The notes below the pieces were generated by a model. The model saw nothing but the letters and a program-made list of their open reading frames with translations. It did not search any database and was not told the DNA's origin. A DNA stretch of 64,000 nucleotides, from assembly GCF_025950085.1 (NCBI RefSeq), contig NZ_JAPDDS010000009.1:1-64000 (forward strand), given 5' to 3'. This stretch comes from Luteolibacter flavescens. GTDB lineage: Bacteria > Verrucomicrobiota > Verrucomicrobiia > Verrucomicrobiales > Akkermansiaceae. A program made the position numbers and the translations under genes. Below, in pieces: positions 1 to 12,900 of the stretch (positions within the stretch are counted from its first letter, which is position 1; each line of letters opens with the position of its first letter).

Positions 1-297
1 ATCGGAGGATTCTCCAATGGTCGTGCGGCTCTGTACAGCCCAATTGCTCAACTTCAGTTAATTTTCAGACGGCTTCTAAGCGCCCGGCGGGCTGTCGAAT
101 TGGCCAAAGCAGAGGCTTTGCTCGATCACCAGAAATCTTCGATGCCATTTGAGCAATTTCTTCAGTCCTTGGAAAGGGGAGAGCTACCGACGGATTCGCA
201 AATGCAAGAGTGGCGAGACGAGGCGAAGTCTTCAGTCCGGAAGCCCGAGGAAGACCCCAAGGACCAGTTGGAAAAGGAAGCGCGAATTGACCGTTGA
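1..297 (+). CDS. C-terminal part of an unidentified protein (5' truncated)
   Basis: The frame is open from the first base of the window to the TGA at 295-297, so about 98 residues of the 3' end of a gene are visible and its start lies outside. The tail is hydrophilic and charged, ending in a Lys/Glu/Asp-rich stretch that looks helical. I see no catalytic motif, signal peptide or membrane segment, and I do not recognise the family. Base composition is visibly less GC-rich than in the genes that follow. An ATG-initiated reading of only the last part is unlikely, because the frame continues upstream without a stop. Confidence 0.55.
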   Translation: MGGFSNGRAALYSPIAQLQLIFRRLLSARRAVELAKAEALLDHQKSSMPFEQFLQSLERGELPTDSQMQEWRDEAKSSVRKPEEDPKDQLEKEARIDR

Positions 298-538
298 TTC
301 GGGTTTTCAACACTGTTCGAAAGTTTGGAGCATTGCCTTCTCGGCGGCTGCGCAGGTTGGAATCGATCGGTTTCAGTGTTAGTGTACGCTGTGCCGAACA
401 ACTGCCCGAGTGGCCCACCCGACTTGCCCCCCTCGCATCTCGCTAAAGGGTCATCCTCGGTCACTTTCAGTCACCCGAGGGTGGGGAAATCTCGTTTTCG
501 AACTGAACGCAGATCAGGTATAATGCCTTGATTGGCAG

Positions 539-615
539 TGGTCGGGGTGGCGGGATTCGAACCCACGGCCTCTTCGTCCCGAACGAAGCGCGCTACCAGA
601 CTGCGCCACACCCCG
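539..615 (-). tRNA. tRNA-Pro (anticodon CGG)
   Basis: The minus strand folds into a complete cloverleaf. The acceptor stem CGGGGTG pairs with CACCCCG, the D stem is GCGC/GCGC, and the anticodon stem CTTCG/CGAAG encloses the loop TTCGGGA, giving anticodon CGG. The T arm is GTGGG-TTCGAAT-CCCGC, followed by discriminator A and an encoded CCA (539-541 on the plus strand). It decodes CCG proline codons, which should be common in this GC-rich genome. No other tRNA adjoins it. Confidence 0.96.
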
Positions 616-634
616 ATCTCTCGGTGAAACCAAG

Positions 635-654
635 CCCGCTTTCGGGAAAGCGGG
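635..654 (-). terminator. Perfect palindrome between the RTX gene and tRNA-Pro
   Basis: CCCGCTTTC at 635-643 and GAAAGCGGG at 646-654 are perfect inverted copies. The site lies downstream of the giant minus-strand gene and just upstream of the minus-strand tRNA. The U-tract after the hairpin is weak on either strand, so it may be a weak terminator or a processing signal rather than a strong intrinsic terminator. Confidence 0.35.
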
Positions 655-791
655 GCGGCTTTCTTCACAATTTCGCGGTCTCCTGCAAGCGAATTTTAGG
701 GAAGCTTCCGACGCGATTTTCGATGGTGATCCCGCGGCTCGTCTGGAGAGTGAGGGATGTTTTTCCGGGTTGGGATCGGTGCGGTCAGGAT

Positions 792-3700
792 TCACGGGTC
801 CCTGACTCTCAGTCGGACGAAGAGTTTGGTTTGTCCGGCCGGTAGGGGCGGGGGTGTCACGGTGGCGGCGACTTTCCCGCCGGATGGGGCGCAGGTCGTG
901 ACGGGGCCGGCCCATGCGGAGCCGGGGAGCTTCGTCGCGATGACGCGCCAAGGGTCGGACGCTCCGAGGTCGTGGCTGGCTTCCACTTCCAAGACGAGAT
1001 TTGCGGGTAGCGTCTCAAAGGAGCTGAAGGATATCGCGAAGGTCCCGCCGGGTTGCGCGGTGGTCCGGAAGTTCTCGAGGCCGGCGGCGGCGAGATCCGG
1101 TGCGGTGGGAGAGGTGGCGGTGCCGAGTGTATTGGCCGGGGTGATGGTGGCGGTGCCCAGGGTGGCGATGAGCTCGTCGGCGCCGGGATCAAGGATGCCG
1201 TTGCCATCGGAGTCATGGAAGAGGGCGGTGCCGCTGACCCCGGCGACGGGAGAGGCTCCGAGCAGGTATCCCGAGCCGTGGAGGACCAGTTTGTCGCCGG
1301 ATGCCGGTTCGAAGTCGGTGATCCTCGCGTAGCCCCCGTGGCCGGGAGTGCCGGGCACATTGTCATCGTAGAAGCGGCCTGTCGCATCCCCGAGCACGAA
1401 GGTGTCCGCGCCGCTGCCGCCGGTGAGTTGGTCGATCTCCGCCGCGCCCCGGGCCCCGGTGGTCTCGCAGCCGACGAGATGGTCGGCACCTTCCCGGGAG
1501 TTCAGCGAGTCGTTGCCTCCTTTGCCCTTGAGGATGTCATTGCCCGCGCGGCCGGTGATCTGGTCGTTCTTGCTCGCTCCGGTGATGTGGAATCGCTCGA
1601 ATTCATAAGACTCGATGTAGTCGAGTCCCGCGGAGCCATTGTCGCGGCGGTAGACCGTGTCGGTCATGTAGACGCCGCTGTAGGCGGGGAGGTCTTCCAT
1701 CGAAAAATCCACCACCAGCGTGTCGATCCCGTTGCCGCCGAAGACCCGGTCGGTGCCGAAGCCCGGGCGGACGATGTCGTCGCCGTCTCCGGTGACGATC
1801 CAGTTGTTCGTGCGGGTACCCGCGGTGATGTCATCGTTGCCGGAGCCGGTGAAGATCCGAAGCACCTGTTCGCAATTGCGGACATGGGTGCCATTGGGGA
1901 ATTCCAGGTTCGTGGGCGTGGCGTCGCTCCAGACGACGGGCACGGTCTGGTTGGAAAGGTCGATGGCGAACTGGTCGAAGCCCGGTCCGCCATCCATTTC
2001 GAAGACGGCACCGGCAGCCAGACCCCGGTAATTCCCATGATGCATTGCGAGTTCATCGAGGAGGTCATTCCCCGGCCCACCTAACAGAATGTCGTGACCG
2101 TCCGCGGGGAACTCCGACGAGAGGTCGATCGTCCCGCAGCCAGTCAGGACATCATCCCCCTCGCCGCCCTCGAGCCGGTCCGAGCCGCCGCGGCCTGCGA
2201 GGAAGTCATTCCCGGCCATGCCGATGAGGATGTCGTCGTGCCCCTGCACCGGGCCATGGATCTGGTCGTCCTTGCTCGCGCCGATGATCTCCAGGCGTTC
2301 GATGCTGGCGAACATGTAGCTGTCGAAGCCCGGCCTTATCATCGTGGTGCTGCTGGTGGTGATGCGCGGTGCGGCCGGCAGGTCAGCCCGGGAAAAGTCG
2401 ATCTTCAGCGTGTCGATGCCGCCGAGCCCGTCGATGTAGTCCGGGCCGGAGAAGGACTCGCTGATGCGCCCGCCACCCCGGAGCGGCTGGAAGACATTCG
2501 GCCCCTCGGTGCCGGTGAGGTTGTCCGCGGCATCGGTGCCGATCACGTTTTCGAAGCCGAGGATGACAGTCTCGCTCGCTCCGTTGTTCGTGGCTCCGGT
2601 CGAGAGGTTCACGATGACGCCGAAGGTATCGTAGCCGTAGTAGCTGAAGTATCCCCGCGTCATCATCCTGCTCAGATCCACGGTGTCGATGCCGGGGCCT
2701 CCTTGGAGCGTGTCTCCTCCGGTGCCGACCATCCTGCCACCTTCGAAGCGGGGATACGGGACCTCAGGGTAGGGCGGGGATCCCGGGATATCCAGATGGA
2801 CGATGACGTAGTCGTCACCCGGACCCAGATCGATGATATCGCGTCCCGTTCCTCCCTCTACATTGTCATTCCCGTCACCGGTCTGGATGGTGTCGGCACC
2901 CGGGCCGCCAAGCACCCGGTCATTCCCGGCTCCGCTGGTAATGTGGTCGTCGCCGATGCCGCCATCGATGAAATTGTCGCCATCGCCGCCATGGATGGTG
3001 TCGGCCTGGTTCGGGAGATAGGCACTCCAGTCGAAATTGTATTGATCCTGAAGGCCCTCGAATGCCGGCGTGTCCGGCCCCTCGCCGTAGAGGGTGTCAT
3101 TCCCGCTGCCGGCGGTGATGGTGTCCTTACCCTCGCCACCTTGGACGAGGTTCGTGCCATTGCCCGCGTCGATGATGTCGTTCCCGCCAAGCCCTGCCAT
3201 CGAGTTGTCTCCCGCGTTGCCCGTGAGCGTGTCATTGAATTCCGAGCCGACGAGATCCTCGATCGAGCTGAGGAAGTCTCCCTGCGCATCGCCGCACGTG
3301 GCCGCGCCGGTGGCGAGGTTCACGGTCACGCCCTGCGGGGAGTGGAAGTAGCTGGTGAAGTCACGGCCGTTTCCGCCCAGCAATTGGTCCGCTCCGGGAC
3401 CGCCCTCCAGTGCGTCATCGCCGTCGCCGCCTTGCAGGATGTCGTCACCTCCGTAGCCGAAAAATTGGTTCGATCCCGCATCGCCGGTAAGCGTGTCGGC
3501 GAAGGGCGAGCCCTCGAATTGCTCGATGGAGAGATAGGTGTCTCCCGCCGCATCTCCCGTGTGTTGCCCGCTTGTCAGATTGACCGTCACAGCGGCGGTG
3601 GAGTCGGCGAAGGAGACCATGTCGATGCCGGGGCCTCCGTCGTGAATGTCGGCACCGGGTCCTCCTTGGAGCACGTCCGGTCCCTCGCCACCGAGGAGCG

Positions 3701-6515
3701 AGTCATTGCCACCATTGCCGTGCAGGAAGTCGCGGCCGTCGCCGCCGGAGAGCGTGTCTTGGCCCGCTCCTCCGAAGAGCCGGTCGATCCCGGCATTCCC
3801 TTCCAGATGAGCGGGCGAAAGCACGTCCGGTGCGAGCCGGATGGTGTCGTTCCCCTCGCCGCCGGAGCCGTGGATGGTGCTAGTCACCGCCCCGTAGGGC
3901 GGGGCCGAGGGACCGCCGGCGGTGCCGCCGTTGCCCGAGAAGGTGATGCCGATCTGCTCGTTGCCCGCCATGCCCGATCGCCGGGTGATCTCGAAGGTCT
4001 CCGGCCCGTCCTCGATGTAGCCGGAGACGCGGAGCGGGGCGTCCGGACCGATGTGCAGAACGGCATTCCCGGCGGCGATGTGGGCGAGCACGGGCTCGGG
4101 GGTGTCATCACAGGCGTGAGAGAAGTCGAAGATCCTGCCGACCGGGAAATCATAGTCGTAGGTGTAGGAGAAAGGGCCCACGCCGACGGTGACATAAGCC
4201 TGCAATCCGTAGTGGAGGCTGCCGCTGGCCTGCAGCACGCAGAGTGGCGATTGGTCGAAGTTCGCGATGAACTCATCGAGATGAACTTTTCCGTTTTCAT
4301 CCGTATCGGTCAGTGTCGCCTTTGCATTGGCGAAAAGCGAGCCGCCCGCACCTGCTTCCGCCAGCAGGACATTTGCCGCCACGCTGGCTCGCATGTCAGC
4401 GTTGAGTTCCGCCATTGAGATAGGTGCTCCATTCTGGTCGACAGGGACGAGGATGTAGAAGCCATTGAAGACATCTAGGGGATCGCCACTCTCCGCGAGA
4501 TCGAAGAGCCCCTTCGTGTCGAAGCCGAAATCGATATCGAGCCGGATATTGCCCGTGCCGCGGAAGCGGAAGCCCAGCGGCCCGGCAAGGCGGATGAATT
4601 CATCGATGTCGTAGAGCGGGAGTTGCTGCGTCGCATTGTCCATCGTGAAGAGATCGACGTTCTTGCCGAGCAGCAGGCCGAAGGCGGTCTCGGGCTCCTC
4701 CAGGATCGGGAAGCGCAGGCCCTTGCTCAGGGAACCATCGGCCAGGATCTCCTTCGGGAAGATGCCGGTCTTGTTGACGAAGCTCTGCACCGCGGGGTCC
4801 TGGAGGACAGCGAGCGTTGCATTGCGGATCTTGTTCGGCGTGATGCCCGCGAGATCGAAGTCCGGCAACCGCGGATCCACCGTGCCGAGGTCGAAGTCAC
4901 CGAGGTCGATCAGCACGTTCGATCCGGCGCCGGGCTCGATGGAGTTCGCGATGTCGATGATCTTCGCGAGGATGTCGAAGTCGTCCGCCTGGTCCTGCGT
5001 GATGGCACCGCTGGCGACCGCCATTTCCAGCAGAGACTTCGGCACGTGCTGGTTCATCGAGTTCAGCTCGGTGAGCAGCGGGATGGGCTCCTGCATCGCC
5101 TCGACGATGGGCTGGAGCGGCTCGGTGACCGAACGCACCTCCGCCAGTATGGGTTGGGCGAAGTCGGAGAAGAACGAACCGAGGTCGAGCTTCACGTTGC
5201 GGAAGGCGGCGACGGGCCGCGAGCCGAAGCCCGCATTCATGTCCCCGGCGACCACGTTCGATGCGCTGAAGCTCCACGAGTAGTTCAGATCCGCGATGAT
5301 CTTCGGCAGGGCACCCGAGCTGAGATCGCTGGTGAAGTTGAGATTGATCGCGGCATTCCCCGAGAGAGTGGCGTCGAGCAGGTCGCCGCCGAGTTCGCCC
5401 GGGCGCAGCCGGTTGTCCGCGCCGCTCGGGTCCAGCAGATCGACCAGGAAGGTGCCGCCGAATGTGGTGGGCGGTACGCTGTCGCCGTCCGTGCCGGATT
5501 CATCGGCGATCTGGAAGTGGATGCGCGAGAGCTTCGCCGACGCGCTGAAGCCGGGGATGGTGGTGGTGATGCCCACCGAGAGCGAGGAGGCGTGGTTCGC
5601 GGTATTCAGGTAGAATCCGCCGGCATCGACACCGATGGAAAGCGCGAAGGAATAGTTCAGCGCGGTATTGGCAGAGCCCTGCGTCTGTAGGCCCAGCCCC
5701 GGCATCCCGAGCCCGCCATCAAGCGGCAGCGCGAAGGCGGGGAAGGCGCGCGTCGTATTGATGGAAAGCTTGAGATCGGCCGAGTCAGAGGCGTCCATCG
5801 TGACCGCGCCAGCCGTGATCGAGGCGGCGGAGAGAGCGTTCGCGACTGCCTGCTCGACCTGGGCTCTGGTATAGTTGGCGGAGCCCTGCAGGGTCGATAG
5901 CCCGCCCTTGATCGCGTCTCTCACGCCGAGCAGATGATGGGCGGCCGGGATGCCCTGCGCTGCCGCTTCCGAGAGCCCGTCGCCGAGCAGCGGCAGCGAG
6001 TCGCCGAAGACCTGCTCGATCAGGTCCGCCTCGATGGCTGCCAGCGCGCCGTCCAGCCCGGCGATGAGTGCGTTGATCTCCGACTGGGTGGCCATTCCGT
6101 TCGCACCGAGTGTGCGGACTGGAGCGTATGCTCCGCCTCCCGGAGCGTGCAGCGGATGGGGGATGATGGACAGATGCGGAGGCGGCAGAAAAGGGGAGTG
6201 CCCGGAACCGGGGGAGTAGGGATTCGGATTGCTGGAAAGCTCCTGCGGAATTCCTCCGGGTGAGATCGGCGGTAGGACCGGGATCAAGCGCGATGCCTGT
6301 TGCTTCCCAAGCGTCCATCCGGGAAAGGATGGCTGCCCGGTCGTGATGGTTTCCGGCCCATTCGATGGGATCTCGCGATCCCTTTCCGTTGGCGATGCCT
6401 GTCGGTCGGGAGTGCTTTCCGATGAAGGTGAATGCCACGAATTCGTCAGGTGCGCTGCACCGAGCAACAGGGCGACGATCGTGAGTCCGGGCGCGAAACG
6501 ACGAATGGCGTTCAT
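792..6515 (-). CDS. Giant secreted RTX-type calcium-binding repeat protein
   Basis: A protein of about 1907 residues. I start it at the ATG at 6515, which opens with a Sec signal peptide (MNAIRRF, then a hydrophobic run); the frame extends 56 codons further upstream, but that would bury the signal. Residues 1 to about 870 are a non-repetitive region with one EF-hand-like loop ([12 protein letters not shown], near residue 740). From about residue 880 to 1690 there are dozens of nonapeptide calcium-binding repeats of the GGxGxDxLx type, broken by spacers of the kind VTVNLxTG...IEN/DLxGSxxxDTLTG. The C-terminus (last 90 residues) is a beta-rich domain ending FVRLRV, which resembles the ends of the two FG-GAP proteins at 43466-48942. 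An extracellular or surface adhesin/matrix role is likely. A Sec signal combined with RTX repeats is unlike classical type I secreted RTX toxins, and no HlyB/D-like genes lie alongside. Confidence 0.9.
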   Translation of the reverse strand: MNAIRRFAPGLTIVALLLGAAHLTNSWHSPSSESTPDRQASPTERDREIPSNGPETITTGQPSFPGWTLGKQQASRLIPVLPPISPGGIPQELSSNPNPYSPGSGHSPFLPPPHLSIIPHPLHAPGGGAYAPVRTLGANGMATQSEINALIAGLDGALAAIEADLIEQVFGDSLPLLGDGLSEAAAQGIPAAHHLLGVRDAIKGGLSTLQGSANYTRAQVEQAVANALSAASITAGAVTMDASDSADLKLSINTTRAFPAFALPLDGGLGMPGLGLQTQGSANTALNYSFALSIGVDAGGFYLNTANHASSLSVGITTTIPGFSASAKLSRIHFQIADESGTDGDSVPPTTFGGTFLVDLLDPSGADNRLRPGELGGDLLDATLSGNAAINLNFTSDLSSGALPKIIADLNYSWSFSASNVVAGDMNAGFGSRPVAAFRNVKLDLGSFFSDFAQPILAEVRSVTEPLQPIVEAMQEPIPLLTELNSMNQHVPKSLLEMAVASGAITQDQADDFDILAKIIDIANSIEPGAGSNVLIDLGDFDLGTVDPRLPDFDLAGITPNKIRNATLAVLQDPAVQSFVNKTGIFPKEILADGSLSKGLRFPILEEPETAFGLLLGKNVDLFTMDNATQQLPLYDIDEFIRLAGPLGFRFRGTGNIRLDIDFGFDTKGLFDLAESGDPLDVFNGFYILVPVDQNGAPISMAELNADMRASVAANVLLAEAGAGGSLFANAKATLTDTDENGKVHLDEFIANFDQSPLCVLQASGSLHYGLQAYVTVGVGPFSYTYDYDFPVGRIFDFSHACDDTPEPVLAHIAAGNAVLHIGPDAPLRVSGYIEDGPETFEITRRSGMAGNEQIGITFSGNGGTAGGPSAPPYGAVTSTIHGSGGEGNDTIRLAPDVLSPAHLEGNAGIDRLFGGAGQDTLSGGDGRDFLHGNGGNDSLLGGEGPDVLQGGPGADIHDGGPGIDMVSFADSTAAVTVNLTSGQHTGDAAGDTYLSIEQFEGSPFADTLTGDAGSNQFFGYGGDDILQGGDGDDALEGGPGADQLLGGNGRDFTSYFHSPQGVTVNLATGAATCGDAQGDFLSSIEDLVGSEFNDTLTGNAGDNSMAGLGGNDIIDAGNGTNLVQGGEGKDTITAGSGNDTLYGEGPDTPAFEGLQDQYNFDWSAYLPNQADTIHGGDGDNFIDGGIGDDHITSGAGNDRVLGGPGADTIQTGDGNDNVEGGTGRDIIDLGPGDDYVIVHLDIPGSPPYPEVPYPRFEGGRMVGTGGDTLQGGPGIDTVDLSRMMTRGYFSYYGYDTFGVIVNLSTGATNNGASETVILGFENVIGTDAADNLTGTEGPNVFQPLRGGGRISESFSGPDYIDGLGGIDTLKIDFSRADLPAAPRITTSSTTMIRPGFDSYMFASIERLEIIGASKDDQIHGPVQGHDDILIGMAGNDFLAGRGGSDRLEGGEGDDVLTGCGTIDLSSEFPADGHDILLGGPGNDLLDELAMHHGNYRGLAAGAVFEMDGGPGFDQFAIDLSNQTVPVVWSDATPTNLEFPNGTHVRNCEQVLRIFTGSGNDDITAGTRTNNWIVTGDGDDIVRPGFGTDRVFGGNGIDTLVVDFSMEDLPAYSGVYMTDTVYRRDNGSAGLDYIESYEFERFHITGASKNDQITGRAGNDILKGKGGNDSLNSREGADHLVGCETTGARGAAEIDQLTGGSGADTFVLGDATGRFYDDNVPGTPGHGGYARITDFEPASGDKLVLHGSGYLLGASPVAGVSGTALFHDSDGNGILDPGADELIATLGTATITPANTLGTATSPTAPDLAAAGLENFRTTAQPGGTFAISFSSFETLPANLVLEVEASHDLGASDPWRVIATKLPGSAWAGPVTTCAPSGGKVAATVTPPPLPAGQTKLFVRLRVRDP

Positions 6516-6919
6516 GAGAGGGATGCGGATCTGGCGAGGATCGGGCGGTCGGCGGCGGGCAAGGCCAAGTGACCGGAGGTGGTAAAAGGGATCGCTGGAG
6601 CGACCACGATGGATGCCCGGGAGGTGGCTCCATCGCCCGACGAGGATACGTATGATTTCTCCCGAGGCAATATCATGCTTCATATCTTCACCCCGTGGGA
6701 AGCCCCGGATTACCGGGATGTGGTGCCGGAGATAGGGGATTTTTAGTTAACAATACCGGACGATGGAGGCGAGTCGGATAGTCGCAGGAACGGTAGGGGG
6801 ACCGGCGGGAATGGCCGTCATGAATTGTCGAAGCTCGTTGACCGGGACGGGGGAAATCTCTAGAAAACATTGAATACCGGGGAGTCGTGGTGGTTTCCCG
6901 GGCGCAACCCTTCCCACCC
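6516..6919. other. Divergent intergenic region between the RTX and RHS genes
   Basis: About 400 bp separate the signal-peptide starts of the two divergent giant genes. It contains one AT-rich patch around 6740-6755 (TTTTTAGTTAACAATA), the best candidate for promoter elements, but I cannot assign -35/-10 boxes with confidence. No RNA gene or conserved ORF is apparent. The minus-strand frame open through 6516-6683 is an upstream extension of the RTX reading frame. Confidence 0.4.
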
Positions 6920-9900
6920 ATGAAAACCCGCCTCCCTGCGGCACTGCTGTCGCTTGCCTTGTCGTGTCCGCTGTTCTCGGACGAACCGGTGCCGCCGCCG
7001 TTGGTGGGGTTTGCCGCGGGTTTGCCGGGTAAGCAGGTCCGCCTGACCTGGGAGTCCGAGGCCGGGATCCGCTATCGCATCGAGCGCTCCACCGACCTGG
7101 GCGCACCCGCCGGCGGTGGATGGAAACAGGTCGCCATGGTGGAGGCGACGGGCCCGGCGGGCGAGTGGCGCGACACGGAGGCGATCACCACGCGCGCCTT
7201 TTATCGCATCGTCCAGCCTCAGGCGGAGGTCTTCTCGATACCGGAGCCGGTGCTGCCTCCCGGCGGTGGAGATCTCTTCATCCATGGCCAGCGCATTCCG
7301 GACGGGAGCATGCTGGTGATCCTCGTCGATGGCGTGCCGCAGGAGTTTCCGCTCACCGCGATGGGCGGGGGTATGTGGCGCGCTCCGGTGATGCTGGGCG
7401 GCGCGATTCCCGGCGCGAGCATCCTTTCCTCGGCGGTCCGTAGTCCCTCGGGCACGGATCTCGTTTCGCTGAATGTCCCCATCACGATCACCGCCACGGG
7501 GCGTGCGACGGATTCGCCTCCGTCGCTGCCGCCGGGTGGTCCGCTGGCCGCGTCAAATCCCATCCCCGGTGTGGGCGTCGTGGTGAAGCGAAATCCCATC
7601 GCGACCACCGCGCGCATGGGCCAGACGAATGTCCTCGCGAGGTATCCCGCCGCTGCGGCTTGGTTCAGCAAGAAGGGCTACGATTCGTGGAAGGCTCACT
7701 CCGACATGGCGGCGGTTTCGACAGGCGAAAATCCGTTGTATGGAGGCAGCGGCAACCATGGCGACAATCCCCTGTACACGGGCGACAAGGGGCTCAGGGT
7801 CGTCAACAACCACGCGATCAATACCAAGGGCGCAGGGGCCAATGTCGGCCGTATGATGCCCTCGCGCACGGGCATGCCGGGTGAAGTCTCTTTCCACCAC
7901 GTGGCGCTCGATCTCCCGTGTGCAGCCGGGCCGCCGCTGTCGTGGATTACGACCTATCGCTCGAAGCTCCCGGTCTCCTCCGGCCTCGGCTCGGGGTGGG
8001 ATTTTTCCTACAATGTCTCCATCGAGCCGGTGCCCGTGACCGCCGGTGAGAATGCCCCGCGCCTGATCGTGCGCGATGGTGGCGGGCGTGCGGATGTCTT
8101 CCATCGCCAGGCCGACGGCAGCTATCGCTGCGATGGCATGTTCCGCGAGGGGCGCTTCCGCAGCGGGGTCTTCACGCTGACCTTCGCCGATGCCGGGCGC
8201 TGGGTCTTCCGGCCGCTCGATGGTTCGCCGGGCGCGGGGAAGATCTCCAGCATCATCGACCGGAATGAAGTGGCGCTGACCTGCGCCTACGATTCCTCGG
8301 GCATGCTTTCGCGGGTGAGCGATGCCTTCGGCCGCAGCCTCGCGGTGGAGTGGGGGAGCACGGCGCCGTCGCGCATCGTCTCCGTCACCTCGCAGGATGC
8401 CACGGGCTCGGTCAGCTATCAGAAGATCGAGTATCACTACGCCCCCGGCAGCGCCCGCCTCGCCTCGGTCAGCGCGCCATTCGTCCCCGGCTCGCCGCCA
8501 TCGGTCGGCCCGGTTTCCTTCACCTACACGGACGGACTGCCGGATCCGAACCTGAATGGCAACCTGCTCACCGTGCAGGACGGCGCGGGCCGGCTGGTGG
8601 ATGCTTATGAATACTCCGGCGTCACCGACCCCGCGAATCCCGCCTACGACACCTGCTCGGCGCACGACCGGAACCGCCTCGGCACCACGGGCGCGAAATT
8701 CCGCACCACCATCGCCGCGCTGCCGGGAGGCGGCTACGAGGTGTGCGAGAATGACGAGGTCGGCCGCGTCGCGGTGAGTTCCTTCGACAAGTTGCACCGC
8801 CTGCTGCGCGTGCGCCAGTACACCGGCTTCGCCACGCCGGACGCGCCGGTGACTTCGTCCAGCCTGCCCGCTCCGGCGACGAAGCTCCGCGCGACCGATC
8901 CCGATTTCTACGAGACGACCTGCGCCTACAACGCCGACAGCCTGTGCATCCGCATCACGAATCCGGATGGCAGCGGCGAGCGGGTGATCTACGACCGCGA
9001 TTTCCGCAAGGATAGCCCCGTCCGCGAGCGCGGGAATGCACGCGTGGTCTCTCTGGTTTCCTCCACCGGCGAGGTGCGCAGCGTGACCTGCGATCACCTG
9101 CCGGGCTACGGTGCCTCCGAGTCCGCCCGCCCGGGGAATCCGATCAAGGGCATCAGCGTGAAATGCGGCCGGAGCCCCGGCGGGGACCCCGATCAAACGG
9201 GCATGGTCACCGCGCCGGGCGTGCTGCCGGGAGAGTGCGACGATACCGATGAACTCCTAAGCGCGCGGCTCTCGATGAATGTGACGACGCCCCGGCAGAC
9301 GCAGGGATTGAGCTTCGGGGAGAAGAAGAAGGGCGGCCCTCGCGATTCCGCATCGGGCCTCGCCACCGGCAGGCGCATGTATTCGGCGCTCTCCGTGAAT
9401 GACGATACGGACTTCGGCTCGGATGCCGTCTTCGCCGCCATCGATGACTACGACACGGACGCTCTCGTGGCCTACGGCGACGACAGCGATTTCTCGCCCG
9501 GCATCGCTGGCGACATGTCCTTCGTCTCGCGCATCATCACCGCGCACGGCCAGTCCTTCACCTACAGTCATGATGCCCGCGGAAACCTGGTCAGCGAGAG
9601 CGGTCCGGTCTCCGGTTCGGGCGCGTCGATCTCCTACAATGCGCGCGGGCAGGTGACTTCCTACTCGATCCTCGATGACATGGACGTGGACTCATCGTTC
9701 ACGAAGATGGTGACGTACGATGACCATGACGGCTTCGCTTCCTCGGTCGTCGTGGACCCGGAGGGCTTGGCCCTCACCACGGCCTTCGGTCGTGACGATC
9801 TCGGGCGCATTTCCTCGGTCACCGATCCCGCGGGCGACACGTGGTCGTATGGCTACGATGCTTCGGGCCATCTGGTCACGGCCACCAGTCCGCCTGCACC

Positions 9901-12900
9901 ACTGCCTATCGTAACAGCCGCCGTGCTGGATGCGGGTGGATGCGTGGCACGCGTCGATACCGCCCACCTCGGTGCGGACGGGAAGCCGGTTGCGGAAAAT
10001 CCCGCCTACTCCGTTTTCTACGTTCACGATTCCCGCGGACGTCTCTCCCGCGTGGCGGTGGAGGAGCGCCCGGTGGATGCCTCCGGCGTGCTGGTGCCGG
10101 ACACGCTCGGGCTGGATCACTTCGCCGTGACGGACATCACCTATGATGCCGCCGGGCAGATCGTCCGTCTCGCCACACCAGCGGCCAGTCGTGGCCAGAG
10201 CGTCGATCTCTCCTGCGCTTTCTCATATGACGAGCGAGGCCTTCTTTACGAGACCCGCCATGGCGATGCCGGGTCTTCCGTTCCGGTTGTCCTGCGTTGC
10301 GACTACGATGCGTTTGGCGCGCTGGTCCGCCATACGACCGTGGCCTCCGGTGTGCCCCAGCCGCAGACCGTCATCACGTGGGACGGCTTTCACCGGCTAT
10401 CTTCGGTCACCGATCCGATGGGAAATGTCACGGAGTTGGACTATGACAACAGCGGCTACACCACCACCACGGTGCGCGGCGAAGTGCAGGACGTGCCGGG
10501 CTCCGCGGGCAATGTGATGCTTTATCGCTCCACCGCGAGGATGGGCGGCCCTTCGCTCCGTGCCTTCAACCAGAATGCATCGCGGAGCAATCACACGCGC
10601 GCCTTCAACCAGAACGCGTCGCGGAGCAACCACACGCGTGCCTTCAATCAGAATGCGTCCCGCAGCAATCACACTCGCCTCAGCCTGACGGGCGATCTGT
10701 TCTTCGATGTCTTCGCTACCGATGACACCTGCGTGGAGGAGCGCTTCACTCCCGGAAGCTCCGCCGCGCCTGCCATGGAGACCACGGTGGTCCATCGCTC
10801 GTCCGGCGGACGCCCGGTGTCCGTCAGCCACGGAGAAGACACCGTGGCGACGATGACCTATGACACCGCGCGACGGCTTGCCATGGTCTCGGACGGTGCG
10901 GTCACGAGGGCATACACCCGGGACAAGAAAGGAAGGGTGACGGTTTGTGGCGATACGGACCACTTCCTCGTCGCCGGCCCGCCGGACAAGACTTTCACGA
11001 TGACGCTCGCCTACGACGCGCTCGGCCGCTGCGTGTCCGTCACCGATGGGGTGGGGAATTCCTCGTCGATGGAGTGGGACTCGCTCGGCCGCTGCGTCTC
11101 TGTGAAGGAGCCGGGCGGTCTGGTCGTGCGGACCGCCTACGATGGCAGCTCCGCCACCGGGCCCTACAGCGCGCGGACCAGTGCGGACGTGGATGGAGAC
11201 GGCCAGCCGGACGTCCTCTCCACCGTGCTCGAGAGGTGCGGGGAAACGCTGTGGGTGGAGAACTCCTATGGAGATCGTACTTCATTCGTCCGGGACGGGG
11301 CGGGCCGCCTGACTCGGACGGATCACCCCGACCTCACCCACGAGCAGACCATCTACGATGCGCTTGGCAGGGCGGTCTCCGTGCGGCGGAAGAATGGCGC
11401 GGTCATCGCCTGCGACTACAACCTGCGCGGCGAGCTCACCTCGATCTCCCACAGCCAGTTGCCCGCGGGAGTGCTGCCTGTGGCGGCGACCACCTTTTCT
11501 TACAATGGTCTCGGTGATTGTGTGCGCACCGAGCAGGGCAGCTCGGTCATCGCGTGGACCTGGGACTCGCTTGGGAACCCGCTCACCGAAACGCAGGGCG
11601 GCCGCACCGTGAGCCGCACCTTCAGCCAGCGCGGGCGCACCAGCATCACGTATCCGGACGGGCGGCGCTTCGCCGAGTCGCGCGATGCCCTGGGCCGCCT
11701 GCTCTCGATCACCAGCCTCACGGCCACGGGCACCCCGGTCTCGCCGCCGGTGGTAGTGCTGGAATACGCGGGCCATCGCGTCTGCACCTGTATCCAGGGC
11801 GAGCACGTGCGGACGAGCTACAGCTACCGCGGCGATGGCACTCCGGGCGGGGCCGACTCGAGCTTTGACACGCCCACGGAGATGATCGTGACGGATTCGC
11901 TCGCCCATGAGCTGGCGCACGTCGTCCAGCAGCGGGATCGCAACCAGCGCGTGATGTCCCGGCAGACGCTTTTCACTTCCAGCGCGCAGGGGCCGGGGCG
12001 GATGCAAAGTTACACGCGGGATGCGCAGGGCCACATTGCCAGCGCCACGACCCGCACCCGCGCCTCCGGCAGCGCGCCTGTGACCGAGGACAGTGTGAGC
12101 TACCTTTACGACAAGGAGGGCATGCGCATCCAGCAGACCCGCAATGGCGTGGCCTCCGATTACACGCAGAGCGCCGCCATCCCTCCGGGCGACCGGCAGA
12201 TGGGCCAGTATTCCTCATGGCCCGGTGGCGCGATTTCCTGGGATGACGAGGGGAATCTCCTCGGGATCCAGCGCGGCACCACCACCCACACCAGTCAGTA
12301 TGATGCGGAAGGTCGCCTTGTCTCCGTCTCCGCTGCTGGCAGCACTTTGGTGAGCTATGGCTACGATGCGATCGGTCGCCGCGTTTCCCGCACCACGGGC
12401 GGCAGCAGCGGCTCCGTCACAACGCACTTTGTCCACGATGGTGCAGACTGCATCCAGGAGTGGGGCGACGATGGCACCGGCACGGGCACGGTGAATGCCG
12501 CCGTCACCTATGCCTCCAGCGACGGGACGAAGTACGGCATCACCACGCGCGATGGCACGGTGCTTTACCCGGTTTCCTCCGCCGCATCCCGGCCGCGCTC
12601 CCGGCAATGCTCCTGCCCGTCCGGCTCATACGTCATGGCCGCGAAGAACAAGGTCGAGCACTGGGGCGATCCGCACGAGAATCTCAACGGCAAGCACATC
12701 AAGGACTGGGAAGGTCGCAGCCGCATCGTGCTGGTGGCGGATGCCAGCGGCTCGGTGACCGGGCGGATGGACGCCGACGATGCCGGCCGGCCGGTCTTCC
12801 TCACCTCCGATGGCGTGGTGACGGGCACCGGACCGGTGAGCTGCACGCTTCCCTTTGGTCTGTGGGAGCCATCGATCGGCATGCTGCTCGGCCCGGACGA

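Noticed and set aside
455-480. CCTCGG...CCGAGG inverted repeat downstream of the first partial gene
   Set aside because: The stem is only six pairs with no U-tract, and the second strand shows nothing consistent; too weak to call a terminator.
519-524. TATAAT sequence on the plus strand next to the tRNA
   Set aside because: It points into the antisense strand of tRNA-Pro, has no convincing -35 partner, and no plus-strand gene follows; treated as chance.
2094-4418. Plus-strand open frame of 774 codons opposite the RTX gene
   Set aside because: It is the complement of the regular GGxGxDxLx repeats, whose codon bias keeps the opposite frame open; it has no recognisable domain, and the minus-strand protein is clearly real.
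7553-9196. Minus-strand open frame of 547 codons inside the RHS gene
   Set aside because: Shadow of the YD-repeat coding sequence; composition is rich in Arg, Ala, Gly and His, as usual for antisense of GC-rich genes.
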